From NCBI GenBank assembly GCA_015179125.1, contig WHVA01000036.1, positions 62,001-126,000 on the forward strand: DNA of 64,000 nt, written 5' to 3'. The notes under the pieces were generated by a model that saw only the letters and a program-made list of their open reading frames with translations, made no database searches and had not been told where the DNA came from. This stretch comes from Gautieria morchelliformis (Eukaryota > Basidiomycota > Agaricomycetes > Gomphales > Gomphaceae). The position numbers and the translations under genes were made by a program. Positions 22,799 to 35,920 of the stretch are shown one piece after another (position 1 is the first letter of the stretch; every line of letters begins with the position of its first letter).

Positions 22799-25718
22799 AT
22801 GGATGTCAAACCGATGCTAAGGAGGAAGAGCCCTTCACAGCCCAAGATGGAGTCGACATCCACGACGTCGACACCAACCCCACGTCCGTCGGGACCGCAG
22901 CTCATCGGGCATCTGCCACGGGCAGAGGAGGCAGCCATGAAAACTTTCTTGGAGCTCTCGGACAATGCATACCAGTATAAGACCTTAGGTCGGTCCAGAC
23001 AAGCAGAAGACTGTCTGACGTGCGACTGCTCGTACGAGCCAGGTTGGTTCTGAGTCAGGTCATTAGGGCAGAAGACCCACAGACCATCTCACGGAAACTT
23101 TGATTTATTGAATAGGTGTAGATGATCCACATGTAGCGTGTGGGGATGGATCAGACTGTATCAATAGGCTTACCCAGGTAGAGTGCCAGGAGGATGACTG
23201 CCGTTGCCGCTCTCATTGCCAGAACCAACGGTAATCACCTTCTCCAGGCCTGGCTTCTAACCACTCAAACGCTCGTTTCAGGTTCCAGCACAAGCTCTAT
23301 GCTCCTTTTCATATCGTTCAGACTGAGATGAAAGGCTTCGGTCTTCGTGCTGCGGCTGACCTCCCAAAGTCTGCACTATCTACACCCCTTTTTGCTTTGT
23401 AGCTGAAACCTATCCATGACAGAGACACATTCATTTATGAGTATATTGGCGAGGTTGTCAGCCATCCGTCATTCGTCAAACGAATGCGAGACTATGCAGA
23501 CGAGGGTATACGGCACTTCTACTTCATGATGCTGCAAAAGGACGAGGTGCGCATTCCTTGTGGCACTCTTAGCTGTACTTACTTGTGGGCAGTTCATCGA
23601 TGCAACGAAGAAAGGCGGTGTCGGACGCTTCGCGAATCATAGTTGCAACCCGAATTGCTATGTAGCAAAATGGACAGTGGGGAAGAAAGTGAGAATGGGA
23701 ATCTTTTCAAAGCGAAGTGTGAAGAAAGATGAGGAGTTGACATTCAACTATAACGTGGATCGTTATGGGTGCGCGCTGTGATTTTCTTCTGTCGTTCTCT
23801 TAACCAACCTACTTGTATAGCCATGAGGCTCAGCCATGTTACTGCGGAGAGACAAAATGTGTCGGATTCATTGGAGGCAAGACCCAAACTGATATTGCGG
23901 CCATGGATGACGTCGTATTGGACGGTATGTTCTGCAGCTCACCCTAATTGGCGAGTGTTATATTTAGATCACCATCCACATAGCACTGGGTATGACTGAA
24001 GACGTTGAATTATTGAGTCTCAAAGGAACCAAGAAGAAGAAGGGGAAGAAATTGGACGAGGATTTCGAGGTGCGGCACCGATCGTTGTGGAGTCTATGCA
24101 TTTTTCCCGCTGAACTTTATACTATGTAGCCGGTTCTGAAACCATTGACTGAGAAGGACGTTCCTAAAGTGATTCAAGCCATCCGGCAGACTTCTAATCG
24201 AAAGCTGTTGGTCAAGTTGATCACTCGTATCAAGGTTTGGATTGATTTCTCAGGTTTACGTACTTGTATCTTATCGTGAATCCAACAGCGTACGGAGGAC
24301 CAGACGGCTCTACGACAGCTTATGCGGTTACGCGGCTTTGGATTAATGACTTCAATATTGGAAGATTATGCCACAGATCTCGAGATATGCACAATTGTGA
24401 GCATAGGCGCCAAAGTTCATACCAACATATTGACCGTGATTATTACGCAGATCTTGGAATGTCTACCTGCTTGGCCGTTAATCAATCGTAACAAGGTCGA
24501 GGACTCAAAGATTGAAGTGCCAGTACAAACGCTTTTAGAAAGTCATAACGAGAGGCTTAAAGCCTTAGCAGAACAAGTGAGTTGGCATGATGGTGCATGA
24601 TTCTGAATGATCTGATGAATCGGTTTTTTTTTTCAGCTTTTGAAGCAATGGGCAGTTCTGGAAGTTGGTTATCGAATACCGAAACGCCCTTCGCGCGCAG
24701 TCAGTTCATTTCTCTGATCTTTCCTCTATTCTGAACCCAGCCATTGAGCAGGATGAGAATGGCGACGAGGGCCACGGCGCTTGGCCTGATCCAGAAGAAG
24801 CCGACGAACATCGTCCAACCAAGCGGATTCGCTTTGGCGAACAGGTTGAAGATGCACCTGTCTTGGACATCAAGCCTCTTGGTCTGACCCACCGGACACC
24901 TTCAAAGACGACACCAAGTGTCGTTTCTGTTTCCTCAAATCCCATCCCTGAGAGTCGTTCGAACAAACCCACCAAAGAGGACCTTGCCGCAATCATTGCC
25001 GCTGCTACTGCATCGATCTCTCCGACTGTCGAGCCTGCCTCGACCATATCCAATGGCCATACAGATGCCTCAAAGAAGTCAAGCAAGGATTCGCCCAGCA
25101 AGTCGAAGGCTAACAGAGAGAAACGTCTCCTGAAACTTGTTGGAGCTGTTGTAGTCAAATGCATGTCCAAATACCAGTCACAAATGGATCACGAAGTCTT
25201 CAAGAAGCACGCGAAGCAGGTGACCGGATACCTGATTTCAGCGTCTGCGGCGGACTGACGGTTTCTGTTAGATTACCCATCTGATAGCCGAAAAGGAGAA
25301 GAAATCTTCGAGTTATGAAACTGCCAAGCTCGACGCATTTTCGGACGAGAAAAAGGAGAAGATCAAAAAGTTTGTTAAGGACTACGTGGCAAAGGTTCTT
25401 CGGAAACTGAAAGACAAGAAGGCAAGATCTAAAAACCAACGTCACAACGATAAGCCCCATAGTTCAGGACCATTGTCGCCCGCGTCTCCTGACAGCGTCG
25501 GACCGCACGAGAATGCGGAATCCTATTCAGCTCTCAATGCTGATGATGTTGACCAAATCGTCGCCTTCGAGGGACAAGATGGGGAAGATATATCGATCGA
25601 GGTCGTGGTCGGAGAAAGAGATAACGTGGATGAGGATCCATGGGAACTTGATCGACATAGTTCCCCATCTGTGTCGCAGACGCTGCCTGCCGACTACCTA
25701 AAGGCTCAGTTGGGTTAA
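22799..25718 (+). CDS. SET2: Histone H3 lysine-36 methyltransferase SET2
   Basis: Thirteen exons: 22799-23042, 23116-23230, 23282-23368, 23423-23546, 23593-23768, 23821-23924, 23984-24069, 24130-24234, 24289-24396, 24451-24576, 24637 to about 24700, about 24741-25219, and 25272-25718. The protein is about 751 residues (yeast Set2 has 733). Domains in order: an AWS cysteine cluster ([32 protein letters not shown]), SET ([29 protein letters not shown]), post-SET ([14 protein letters not shown]), a middle helical part, and a C-terminal SRI domain ([20 protein letters not shown], then [17 protein letters not shown]) that binds the phosphorylated tail of RNA polymerase II. It methylates H3K36 during elongation. 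The exon 11/12 junction has two in-frame solutions. No WW domain was recognised. All motifs are open and the gene looks functional. Confidence 0.93.
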
Positions 25719-26935
25719 TTTTTGTTGTTATACCTTCGTATAGCTTATTTGCTGTTTTTGTTGTTGTTCCGGCTACGCCCTGTGGATAATGGATAGCAGG
25801 CGAAAATAAGCGACCATTAGCACTTGCACAGGGTGTGCAAAAACGAAAGATGCGTTGGCAACCTCAGTTTAAAAACTTAGGAAAAATGAAGCACGGGAGA
25901 TCATGTTGCTAGTGTCATTCGGCTCGGACGTAGCTACTATACCATGTGAGCCCTCGCATTTCAGTCTTGCAATGTATTAATAAGTTATCACCTTAGAGAG
26001 CGCCCAAGTGTCATCCGCTTGAAATCTCGGTTAAGGTACTATTCCGGATGGCCTAGTGAGTTAATAGCCGAAATTCTATATGCGAGCATATCCTGGAGCC
26101 AACTTGACAAGTTCCATCAGTATCGTGCACCTCAGGCTATTCTCGAAATATTAGGCTTCACCGCCTTGTATCTCATAATAAAGTGTATTCGTCGCTGCTT
26201 GGTGCGTAACTTTTTTCCTACAATCGACACAGATGGGGAACAGGGAATGTGCCTACCCCCCAGCGTCCATGCTGCTGCTCTGAGGATTGTCACCGCAACC
26301 GCAACCACTTAGTGCACTGGAGGAGCAGCTCGCTCCAGATTTCAGTTCTATTTACTCGACTAGGACATACCTATACCGTCAGTGTGTACGAGATTTACCA
26401 TCCGGCGAGCATTACAGCGTATATACCGGCCGCGGCTCCTCGCATCCGGCCTCTGGAGATAATCACAACTAGCCTAAGAGCACCATGTTGCATAGGCGGA
26501 TAGATGATTTATCCTAGCTGGGATTTAATTGTAATGGTTTTGGAAAAGAATTACTAAATGGCAACACTAGTATGCACACTTCGATCAACTATCAATTGCG
26601 GCCTCCCTCATTGAATCCACGGTCTACGGAAAGCCAAAGTATACATGGTCCTATTCTCACAGTATAACCCCAGACCTCCACCGCCTCTCCAGACACCGAT
26701 GCGGCAATGTGTTCTGCCGTTTGCTGAAGATACTTGAAGCTTGAACATTTGAATGGTGACACTCGAGGGAAGCCTACTAGCTGGTCCCATGCAATAGTGA
26801 ATAGTGGAGCAATGGGCAATAGAATAAGACACCACGTGCACACCAGAATACTACTACATATGGGACACTTTATAATGACTGCGTAATATTCCCATCACCG
26901 AACATCTCGCAGGCATTTGGCAACTCAGGCTCAGA
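25719..26935. other. Intergenic stretch between SET2 and the P450
   Basis: Apart from the P450 5' scrap listed separately, I see no gene. Part of the left end is likely SET2 3' untranslated sequence. Confidence 0.5.
26121..26272 (+). pseudogene. Duplicated 5' scrap of the neighbouring P450 gene
   Basis: Reads YRAPQAILEILGFTALYLI, matching FLAPQVVFVILGLAALSLT at the start of the P450 800 bp downstream. The similarity continues through the donor (GGTGCGT) into the first intron and the start of exon 2 (CAGCGTCCA against CAACGTCCAGAG). It ends there, so only a first-exon duplicate remains. Confidence 0.65.
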
Positions 26936-29269
26936 ATGCTCCATTTGTTTCTTGCACCTCAGGTGGTCTTTGTAATACTGGGCCTTGCCGCCTTATCTCT
27001 CACAGTTCAGCGCATTCGTCGACGGTCTATTTTGCATCTGCCAGGACCAGACTCAAAATCGTGGCTGGTTGGTGCGTCATTCCATTGTCATAAGTTGTGT
27101 TTTCCACACTAAGGCAGATGATAATAGGGAACATACCTAGTTTCCAACGTCCAGAGAATGCTGGGGAAGCCGACTTTGAATGGAGTGGTAAGTTTGGCCT
27201 CGCTTTCCGCACCAAAGGCTGCTTTGGCGTGAGTCTCAGCACCTTAGCGCTACTCGTTGTTATTTGCTTACCCCGTTTGAATTAGGAGGACCTTCTCTAT
27301 CTCGCCGATCCTAAGGTAGATTGACATTGAGAATAATGACCCAACTATACTGCTACACAATTGGAACCCTACAGGCACTTCTACATGTACTTAACAGAAG
27401 TGGTTATAAGTATCCCAAGACGTTTGAAGCCCGAAATCGGCAGCAACTTTCCGCTGGTCGTGGTATATTCTGGGCTGAGGGTGAGAGATCTATATCGCTC
27501 CCCAGTCGCTCTCTAGTCTGAGCCGCGTCGATGACCAGACGCACAACATGCTAGGCATCGAAAGATCATGAACCCTGCATTCTCTTCATCTGCACTGAGA
27601 GGGTTTCTCCCCTTATTCTTCGAAATTTCCCACAAGGTTTGTCGCTGGCCGTTCGTCTTTTCAAACTCATCAGGCTACAGACGGTTAATATGTGGAAAGC
27701 AATCCTTCATGACCAAGAAAAGCAATCATCCGTTATCGACGTTTCCTTGTGGCTGACCCGAACCACGTTGGATATCATCGGGAATGCAGCTTTTGGCTAC
27801 AATTTCAACGCTATCGACGGCGGGGGCACGGAGTTATACAATGCCTATCACAACCTATAGTGAGGCGATTCTTCTCAGTGTCAGATAGCTCGCTGATCGT
27901 CCAGGAAAACATCAGCGCTGATGCGCATTACATGATCTCAGATCTCACTATTGTTGTTCGAAGGTTGATTGGATTTACACCTCTGTGGCTAACCAAATAT
28001 CTCCATTTATTACCGAAGAAAGATGTGCGACGAATGAGAGACCTCATGAATCGGAATCATGAGATAGGAAAGGCTATTGTCCATCGGGAAAAGGAGGCCC
28101 GTGAGGCAGGAAAAGAGGGTGGAAAAGATGTCATGAGCATTTTTGGTTAGTAGGCTCATTGACTGCTCTTCCTCAGCCACTGAAGTCCTTATTACTAGTC
28201 AACGCAAATTCTTCTGAGGATCCCAAGCGTCAATTGGGTGACGAAGAAGTACTATCGCAAATCATGTCGCTTACCCTAGGTATGACCAAACCTTTGTGAT
28301 CAATTCAACCGTTTGATTGAAGATGATCGGCCAAGCTGGACATGAGACAACAGCAAATACCCTCAGCTGGACTTTATTTGAGTTGTCGAAACACCAAGAT
28401 GTCCAAGACAGACTTCGCAATGAGGTCAGAGCCACGCGCACGAAAGCCAGCGATCGGGGAGACGAACAATTACGCATATCAGACTTGGAATCGATGAAGT
28501 ATACCATTTCCGTGATAAAGGTGAGCCTTCTCCCTGCTTTTTTAGAATACTGATCGCAGATGTCTGCGTTACAGGAGTCTCTTCGCCTCTACCCCATTGT
28601 GTTGCAGCTATTCAGGAGGGCTGCTCAAGACGATGTGATTCCTCTCGAGCGGCCCCAGTGCACTGTTTCAGGCGGGATGGTTACTGCGATACCCGTGAGC
28701 AAAGGTCAAGCAGTGACGGTGTCATTATGCGTATACAACCGGCAAGTACAAAATATCCTTGTCGGCCATTGAATAACCGATCTGTGTACTAGCCTCAAGA
28801 GTTTATGGGGAGACGACGCCGACCAGTGGAGACCTGAGCGGTTCCTTGACCCTCTTCCTCACGAGAATAAAGCCAACCTAGGAGTTTTTGCAAACTTGTC
28901 CGCTTTTTTTTATCTACCATAGATGGGGGCTGAATCAGCTGTACTTCAGGGCTACCTTTAGCAGTGGGCTGCGTGGCTGTATTGGGTAGGTCCTTGATCT
29001 GGCAGGTTGACTGATTTATTTTACTGACCAAAACTGTTCGTATCCAGATGGCGTTTCGCGTGAGTCCCACAGTACCTCACTCCCACCTTGGCCTGACCAT
29101 GGATCTGTGAGGGCGTAGCTTGCTCGAAATGCAGGCCATCTTGATACAACTCATCGAAAATTTTGAATTCAGTTCACCGCCTGGAGATATGGAGATAAAG
29201 GGAGGGTTTGCCGCCAATGTGCAGCCAATGGTTAAAGGTCAGGAGGCTAAGGGACGCAGATGCCGCTGA
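26936..29269 (+). pseudogene. Cytochrome P450 monooxygenase, probably a pseudogene
   Basis: About a dozen exons with short introns. The start MLHLFLAPQVVFVILGLAAL is a membrane anchor followed by a proline-rich hinge (LPGPDSKSWLVG). Later landmarks are HRKIMNPAFS, the I-helix AGHETTANTLSW, the K-helix ESLR (ESLRLYPIV), the PERF motif (DQWRPERFLD) and the haem loop FSSGLRGCIG with its cysteine. The C-terminal exon ends at 29269 (GQEAKGRRCR). Two things break it: the frame is lost near 27858, where YHNL should run on into YSEAILLS, and about 60 extra bases lie between VFANL and the haem loop near 28895-28960. One junction near 28290 also fails to keep phase. Similar in style to fungal CYP families that oxidise small lipophilic compounds; substrate unknown. 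Confidence 0.8.
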
Positions 29270-30562
29270 CTGTAACAGCTGTTGCCCCAAGATCGTACTG
29301 ACTGTTGGGATTACATTGTACACTATGCAGGTAACTGTATGCGAGCGTCCAATACTTTCATGATCGAGTCCCAAGATCGAGTGACTGGTCTTGTGGCAAG
29401 GTTACGGGAGGTGTATATCACCGACGTACTGCACTTAAGGGGTTTTTACCATCACATTGGAAACATTGACCCTCAAATCGTATAGGAAGACGAGTTTTCT
29501 GGTTGCATCCGCCATACTTGATGTCCGGTAGATTTTTAGCCCTAATCCGACCAGCCTGAGCGTTGAGCCAGAAAAAAATGTAGAAAGAGCATGCCTTCTT
29601 ACTTGCAGAAGACTGCTTACAATTACGGCCACCAACAAATTGAAGGCCGGCCTAGCTGCGATCGAGTGCTGTCGGGAAGTTACACATACTTAGCTTTCAG
29701 TGCATGATTTATAACGTTTCTATACCGGTATCAACCTAAGGACAGTTTCAGGACGGCTCCATGCATGTCCAAATGGGAGATCGAGAACCTTCTCCACCAT
29801 GCAGGCGGAAAAGGTTATCGATCAGCGCCATGAACGCATCTGAGTCTGGGAGTACTACTTAGTAATCGACTACATATCCGAACCGGGATCTGTTTAATGG
29901 ACGTCCACCGAAAAAAGCAATTTCTTTGGGATAAGTATCGACAGCATGTGTCCCCAATCAGTCACATACGTACCTAGTGCATCGGATGTTAATTAACGTC
30001 CGGCCGCGCCGGTGACTGTTGTATTATGCTGAAGCACTGCTGCCTGAGATACCGGTCTACAGGAACGATGCTCGATGAATAAGTGGTCTATCAGTAAGAA
30101 CAGGGAAACGAGGGCTTTATGAAACTTTGAGCCAGATACAATCCATGGTCACTTTTGAGCATTTGAACTTCATCCCGTGAAATTCAGATGTTCAAATTCG
30201 CTGTCAAAGAAATCGCGGCTCGAACAACACGTGCATGCGCCGGAATTGAATACGCAGATATAGCTATGAGTGTGCGTGTCTGTCTAAAGGAGGCGAACAG
30301 TGAGCGACCTGCGTTGATTCATCAGTATACACATATAACAGCGCTGGTGGAAGTGGGGCGGTTGAATTTGTTGAAGTGTGGCACGGTATGGCCGCCTGAT
30401 GACCGTCGTGGGGTCGTGTAGGCCAGGCCAGGTCGCCCGTCGTGCCCTTGAACACCGCTATTACCAACTGTAGTACGTCTCGGCTGCATACGCAGCGCTC
30501 TTTTTTCAAGTCTACGACGCAAACGACGTTCGTTGCGGGAGGCACAAGTTTGCTGACACGAA
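29270..30562. other. Intergenic, nothing recognised
   Basis: No gene, repeat or RNA gene that I can support. Open frames on both strands between 30188 and 30603 overlap each other and lack any domain. The right end is the promoter side of the following gene. Confidence 0.45.
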
Positions 30563-33500
30563 ATGTCCTCTCGCAGCTTCGATAGCTTCGCATCTAGCCG
30601 CACCTCAAAGAATCGTGTGACAGACGATGATGTCTACAAGTAAGTCCATCCTCCATTCCACGTCACACAGAAGAGTTTATTCAATTCACTAGCTATGCTC
30701 TTCGAGTTGTGTAGGTGTTCAATGGCCGGGACAGGGTCCCATGATCTCATGCTGACCTGCAATCGCTCAGATACCTATCATATCTTATGCAACCCAAACC
30801 AGCCGAGGTACCCCAAACTGTGAACGGAGAGACTAAGGAACACCGAGACCATTTGCGAACTTTCCAAAATTCCATCTTTTCGATTGGCGACCTTTTCAAG
30901 GACGTTGGACGAGATGGCCCAAAGAGTGTCAAGTTTCCCGAGAAGTTGCTCAAAGTATTGGAGGCGAAGATGCAAAATATTGCCATGGGCAAAGACCCCG
31001 CGTTCGTGAACTCATGCCATATGTCTGGTGTTGACTAAACCCTTGGCAATCAGCTTTTCGGACCAGCTCATACGGCGAACTATTGCCATTTTCTACGGCT
31101 CATTCAAGGATGAGACTTTCAAGCGACAGATGAAAGAGAACCGCAAGATCGAGGAACTGATATTGATGTTCGCGACTACCTCCACGGCAGCATTAAAGAA
31201 GGACCCTCAGTTGGCTGGTGATGGATGGAAAATCGAATTGAACAATCAGATCGCCCAATTCGTTCGCATATTACGAGACTGTCTCAAGAATGTCAACCAC
31301 GTGTCACCCGAGTTAACGGCCAGACTGGATATGTACACTGCCAAGCTAGCACCCCAAACATCCCCGGAAGCCGTCAGTGATTCGGCGTCAGCTTCCTCTT
31401 CACGTGGCGGCGAACCATCCGCTGCCAGTGGTCCCAGCGTTAACATTGGTGATAACCCGCTGGTTAAGACGATAACTGCTTTGTTTGGGAAAACTCAGTC
31501 GGATGTCCAGCGTGACATTGCCACACTGAAGCGGACCTGCACAGAAAAGGTTGTGTGGTGCCACTTGAATTTGTTTATATGGCTGAAGTTCTAATCACTG
31601 TTGTTTCAGGCGGCGTTAATAGACCTCAAAGTGACTAGTCGCTCATCGCTCGTCTTCGACTTGTGGTACTGACGCTCTACATGTAGACTTGTTTGAAGAA
31701 TATCAACGCAGGGACGCCATTCCCGGGTAGAAGAGAGGATTTCGAGACAGATGCTGCGTATCAGAGCTGGCGGAACACGGAAACCACACATCTTTCCCAG
31801 CTCATGGTAATTATGATCCAGTTCAATCCCGAGCTTGCCAAGTCGACTCCGTCGGAAGGGCCATCCATGCAGTCCCAGAACATCGGTCGCTCCGATAGTT
31901 ACACGTCAGATCGAGGGCGCAGTTCACCAGCAGCTCGTGCCGGATCAATCGGTAGTCGATATTCTTTGTCCATTGGCTCCGGAAATAACTTGGATTCCTT
32001 CACTGACTCCGTCCGAGACGACGATGACGAGATTCCCGTGGGTCATCACTTCACTTACATACCGTCCAACCCCAAGAAATTCTACAAGCGCCTCGTGGAA
32101 CGCTGTCTACAGGCAGACTTGGAGGCTATGGCCACACTTCCAGAGGACCAAGAAGTCTCTCTCGGAATTCTTTCTCCACGCCACCTCGAGGTTATCAACG
32201 AGTGTGCAGTGCGGTGGCGTATTGCGCAGAGTTATCGCGTTACCTGCTTCGTGGATACCATCCGGTCCATGTATCAACGAGAAGAGGTTCCGTTGGAATG
32301 CATCCCGGAGGGTCTGCAGATGATCCAAAAGGCATTGCAGGAAAACGACTTGGGGCGGTGGCCTAGAGCAGACGTGCGTCTTTGTGTTTTGCAATCAATG
32401 CGTGCACTGATAAACGGATTCAAATGGTCGGAAGGTTGAGTATCTCGCCTCTGTATATAATTCCGTTTTCGAGTTTTTCCTCGGATCGTTGTACCATGCC
32501 CTCGACGATCTCCCCAAGCTCAAGCGAGATGATATAGCGCCCTTCCTTTCCATTATTGACCAAATTCGCGACAGTGGCCTCCTCGAGCAGATCAACATTG
32601 ACGTCTCATCCCGTGTCAACGAACTTGCAGATCGCGTGCGCATCATCGCGGTACATCAATACACAGAGAAGAGCAACGAGATGAACTCACAACCTGGGGT
32701 CAACCGTGCCTTACCGTTACTCTTAATGACAGACGAGTTAGAGAAAAGGGCGAAGCTACTTGATAAGCGCTTCCCACAGCCATTGCTTGGGTCCGTGTCC
32801 ACGCTCCAAACTAACGTCTACTCGGCTTTACTGATATACGGATTGACAGGCAACTGGACCTTGTCTCCCTAGTTATCGAGAGCCAGATCCCTTTGTTCTT
32901 TACTGACCTCGAAAACTCACGAAGGCGACTCTGGGAAAGTTCACAAAACCAGCCTACACCAGATGTTCCTATTGAAGACGTTTTCTCATTATTTCGTCGG
33001 ACGAAACTCTTGCTTGGAATGTACTCAGCGTATTGTCCCAAGTGCGTTGTACTGGTATACGCTTTCATGGTTCTATGTCAGCTGATTCTTCCAGGTCGAC
33101 TCCACCTGACTTCGACCTGGCTGAGTATTTTGAACCTTATGTTCGACAATGGTTAGCAAGTACTGACGCCAAGACTAAACAATGGGTACAAAATGCCATT
33201 GCTGCGGACAAGGCAAGCCCTTCCAGAATTCCAATGGTTACCGTCCTAATGGTGTTGGGTAGTTCGAAGCCGAGGGATCAGAGGGTCACAGCTCTTCAAT
33301 TATTGACTTGTTCGATTCACTACGAAGCCCCATAAACTTCCTCCTCGATTTAGAATGGCCTGACGAGTACCAAGAGGCCCGTTTCTTCACGGCCTTGGCG
33401 AAGGTATGTCACGTCATTGTGCACAACCATGGGCCGTGGATTAAGTCTCGTGGTTTTGATAGACAGTTAGCAAAGGGGTCGAGTTTTATTGTTCCACAAT

Positions 33501-35484
33501 GGAAGAGCTTTTCATGGAGGATATGTTCCCACGTCGGCCAGAGCAGCCTCAATCCCAGAAGCAGTCCGCGTGGATCGAAATGGCCAAGCAGACTATACAG
33601 GGGGAAAAGAAAGTTGAACCATTCAATTTTACGGCCGCTGTGAGTCGGATTTCTTTTACATTATTGTTTCTGACCCCATTACATAGTCATGTGTCAAACT
33701 GAACAACATCGAGTCTGCGCGGAATCTTTTGGACCAAATGTACAATCAGATGCAAGCGGACAAGATGGCGAGTACCCTGCAGGAACACGGACCCCCTGTG
33801 CCTGAGAAAGCAGATCGCGAACGGTTTCTTTTCACCATCAAGATCATCATGGCGGAAGGTCTCGTTCCGCTCGATGCCAGTCCATCATCCAAACTTGATT
33901 CATATGTGAAAATAACTGACCAGAACGCCGTCACACTCGCAAAGACCAGGACAATTTTCGAGACCAATGATCCCCGTTGTACGTCACACAAGGACACCTT
34001 CATACAATTTGACTGATTGGTGTTCCAGGGGACCAGACAGTGGATCTGTCCGTGGATAGCGCTCTGTGGGTTATGGTAAGCGTACGCGACCACACTCTCC
34101 TCGGCAAACATGATACTGTCGGACGAGCGTATCTGTGTCTTGACCCCCAACGGTTCGGAGACTTCTTAGCCCATGACCTCTGGTTGGATCTCGACTCGCA
34201 GGGACGTGTTCTCACCAGAGTGAGCATGGAGGGGGAGAAGGATGACATACAATTCTATTTTGGCCGGGCTTTCCGTTCGTTGAAGCGCGCCGAGACTGAC
34301 ATGGTTCGCGCCTTCATTGACAAGGTGCGTTGTCATATAGACAAGCTTCCCGTGATTGACACCCTTGTGGGTGACCAGATGGCACCTTTTATCTCACAAT
34401 GTTTATCACGCAATGCGTTGAAGACGCTCATCAAAGCAGGAGGTCTCGGGTTGGACTACAACAAGGCGTTGAGCAGTCTGGACTATAACAAGGCCCTGGG
34501 CAATATGACGGCTCTGTATCGCTCCTTGGGGAATAGCTCCAGTGAGGTACAAATCCCTCTGCCCGACGCCGAAAATTTCCAAGATAAACCGCATCCGCGT
34601 AGACCAGACGAGTTGACAGATGTTGAAATCGAACAGGCAATCTTACCAGTGTTTGACTATTTTGACGCAAACCTTCAAGTCCTTAACAGCTCTCTAGGCG
34701 ACAAGACAAAGGAAATGGTCATGACGCGAGTGTGGAAAGTCATCCTCAATGTCATTGAGGGTCTTCTTGTACCGCCACTGGCAGAGACACCATCCGAAAT
34801 GAAACCGCTTTCTGACAAGGAGGTGGACATTGTATTCAAATGGTTGAAGGTAGGTAAAACTACGATTGTTCATGGTCATGCTTTAATGGCTATTTTTAGT
34901 TCCTTCGAGACTATTTCTATGCAAACGGAGAAGGTCCGGTACCGTTAGAGACTCTCCAGAATCAGAAGTACCGCGACGTCGTTTCCATCCGCTTGTACTA
35001 CGACTGGCATACGTATGTTACGACGTTGTTGGTATATTATTACTGATAGACCTGTCTTTGCAGCGACGCTCTAATGGAGGAATGTGTAAGAATGATGCAG
35101 CAGCATCTGCGTGCGCCTACAACAAAGAAGCGGGCCAAGACGGTATATGCCCAGAAGAACTTGGGCACCATCAGGGACAAGAAGCGCCAGCGACGACAAG
35201 AGAAGGAAAAGGAGGAGACAAATGGGTCGGAGGTGATCATGCGGATACTTCGGATGAGGTGTGTCTGTCACCCATTCAAGCCTCGTGCCACAATACTGAT
35301 GACGTTATCCAGACCGGGTACCAGCGACTTCTTGGCGCAGCAAATGCAAATCATGGCCCTGCAGATGCAAAGCGAGCAAGAGAAACGCGCACGGACGAGT
35401 CGACGGCAGCTCAATCGACCCCAGCACGATCGGCCACACTCAAATGCTGAAATACCACCCATTCCTTCGGCGCGGCCAACTTAG
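30563..35484 (+). CDS. UNC-13/Munc13-like protein (Ync13 type) with MUN and C2 domains
   Basis: A large gene with about fifteen or more exons, well over 1,200 residues. The start is the ATG at 30563 (MSSRSFDSFASS); exon 1 is 30563-30639, exon 2 only 18 nt (30693-30710, YALRVV), exon 3 from 30771. The N-terminal half holds MUN-type helices (DQLIRRTIAIFYGSF, HFTYIPSNPKKFYKRLVERC, CAVRWRIAQSYR). The signature CVKLNNIESARNLLDQMY lies near 33685-33740. A C2 domain follows (FTIKIIMAEGLVPLDASPSS, SYVKITDQN, to LGKHDTVGRAYLCL), then a further helical MUN segment and a basic C-terminal tail. The fission yeast relative Ync13 acts at the plasma membrane in exocytosis and septum integrity, so a role in vesicle priming is inferred. 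The heptapeptide LDYNKAL occurs twice in a row. The exon 3/4 junction near 31030 is unresolved; otherwise the gene appears whole. Confidence 0.88.
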
Positions 35485-35920
35485 TACAGTGGTTACCCCG
35501 ATATTGATACCATCTTTTCCCTGATCATTAGTCTTCTTCATGTATTGTCATTTGCACAACTGGACAATTGGAACATTGACGCTGTAAGCGCCCATACCTC
35601 GTCGGGGTTGGAAAACACTCCCATTGTCTGCATGTCTGCAGCTTCGTCGCGTGCTTTTTGAAGAGGACAATGGCTGACATCAAGGTCGTCAAGCGACGCT
35701 CGTCGTATAAGATGCATGGACAAAAGCTTTCCACTTTCCTGTACTTGAATAGAGCTTGGTCTCTCCCTGTATCACATTTCTTTCCATCGCCCGTGTCTGG
35801 AACACATTCGCGTCGTCTACCGTTCTATCGCTAGTGTCTGGAACACATCCGCGTCGTCTACCACGTCTTTCACGCTGCTACCGACTCTATCTCTGTTCTA
35901 TCAAAGAGATTAGACCTAGA
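35485..35920. other. Spacer with a short CGTCGTCTACC repeat
   Basis: Between two same-strand genes. GTGTCTGGAACACAT..CGCGTCGTCTACC occurs twice (near 35793 and 35835). Otherwise pyrimidine-rich promoter-like sequence. Confidence 0.5.

Noticed and set aside
30188-30603. Overlapping open frames on both strands left of the Munc13-like gene
   Set aside because: No start context, domain or splice logic; they overlap each other and the promoter.
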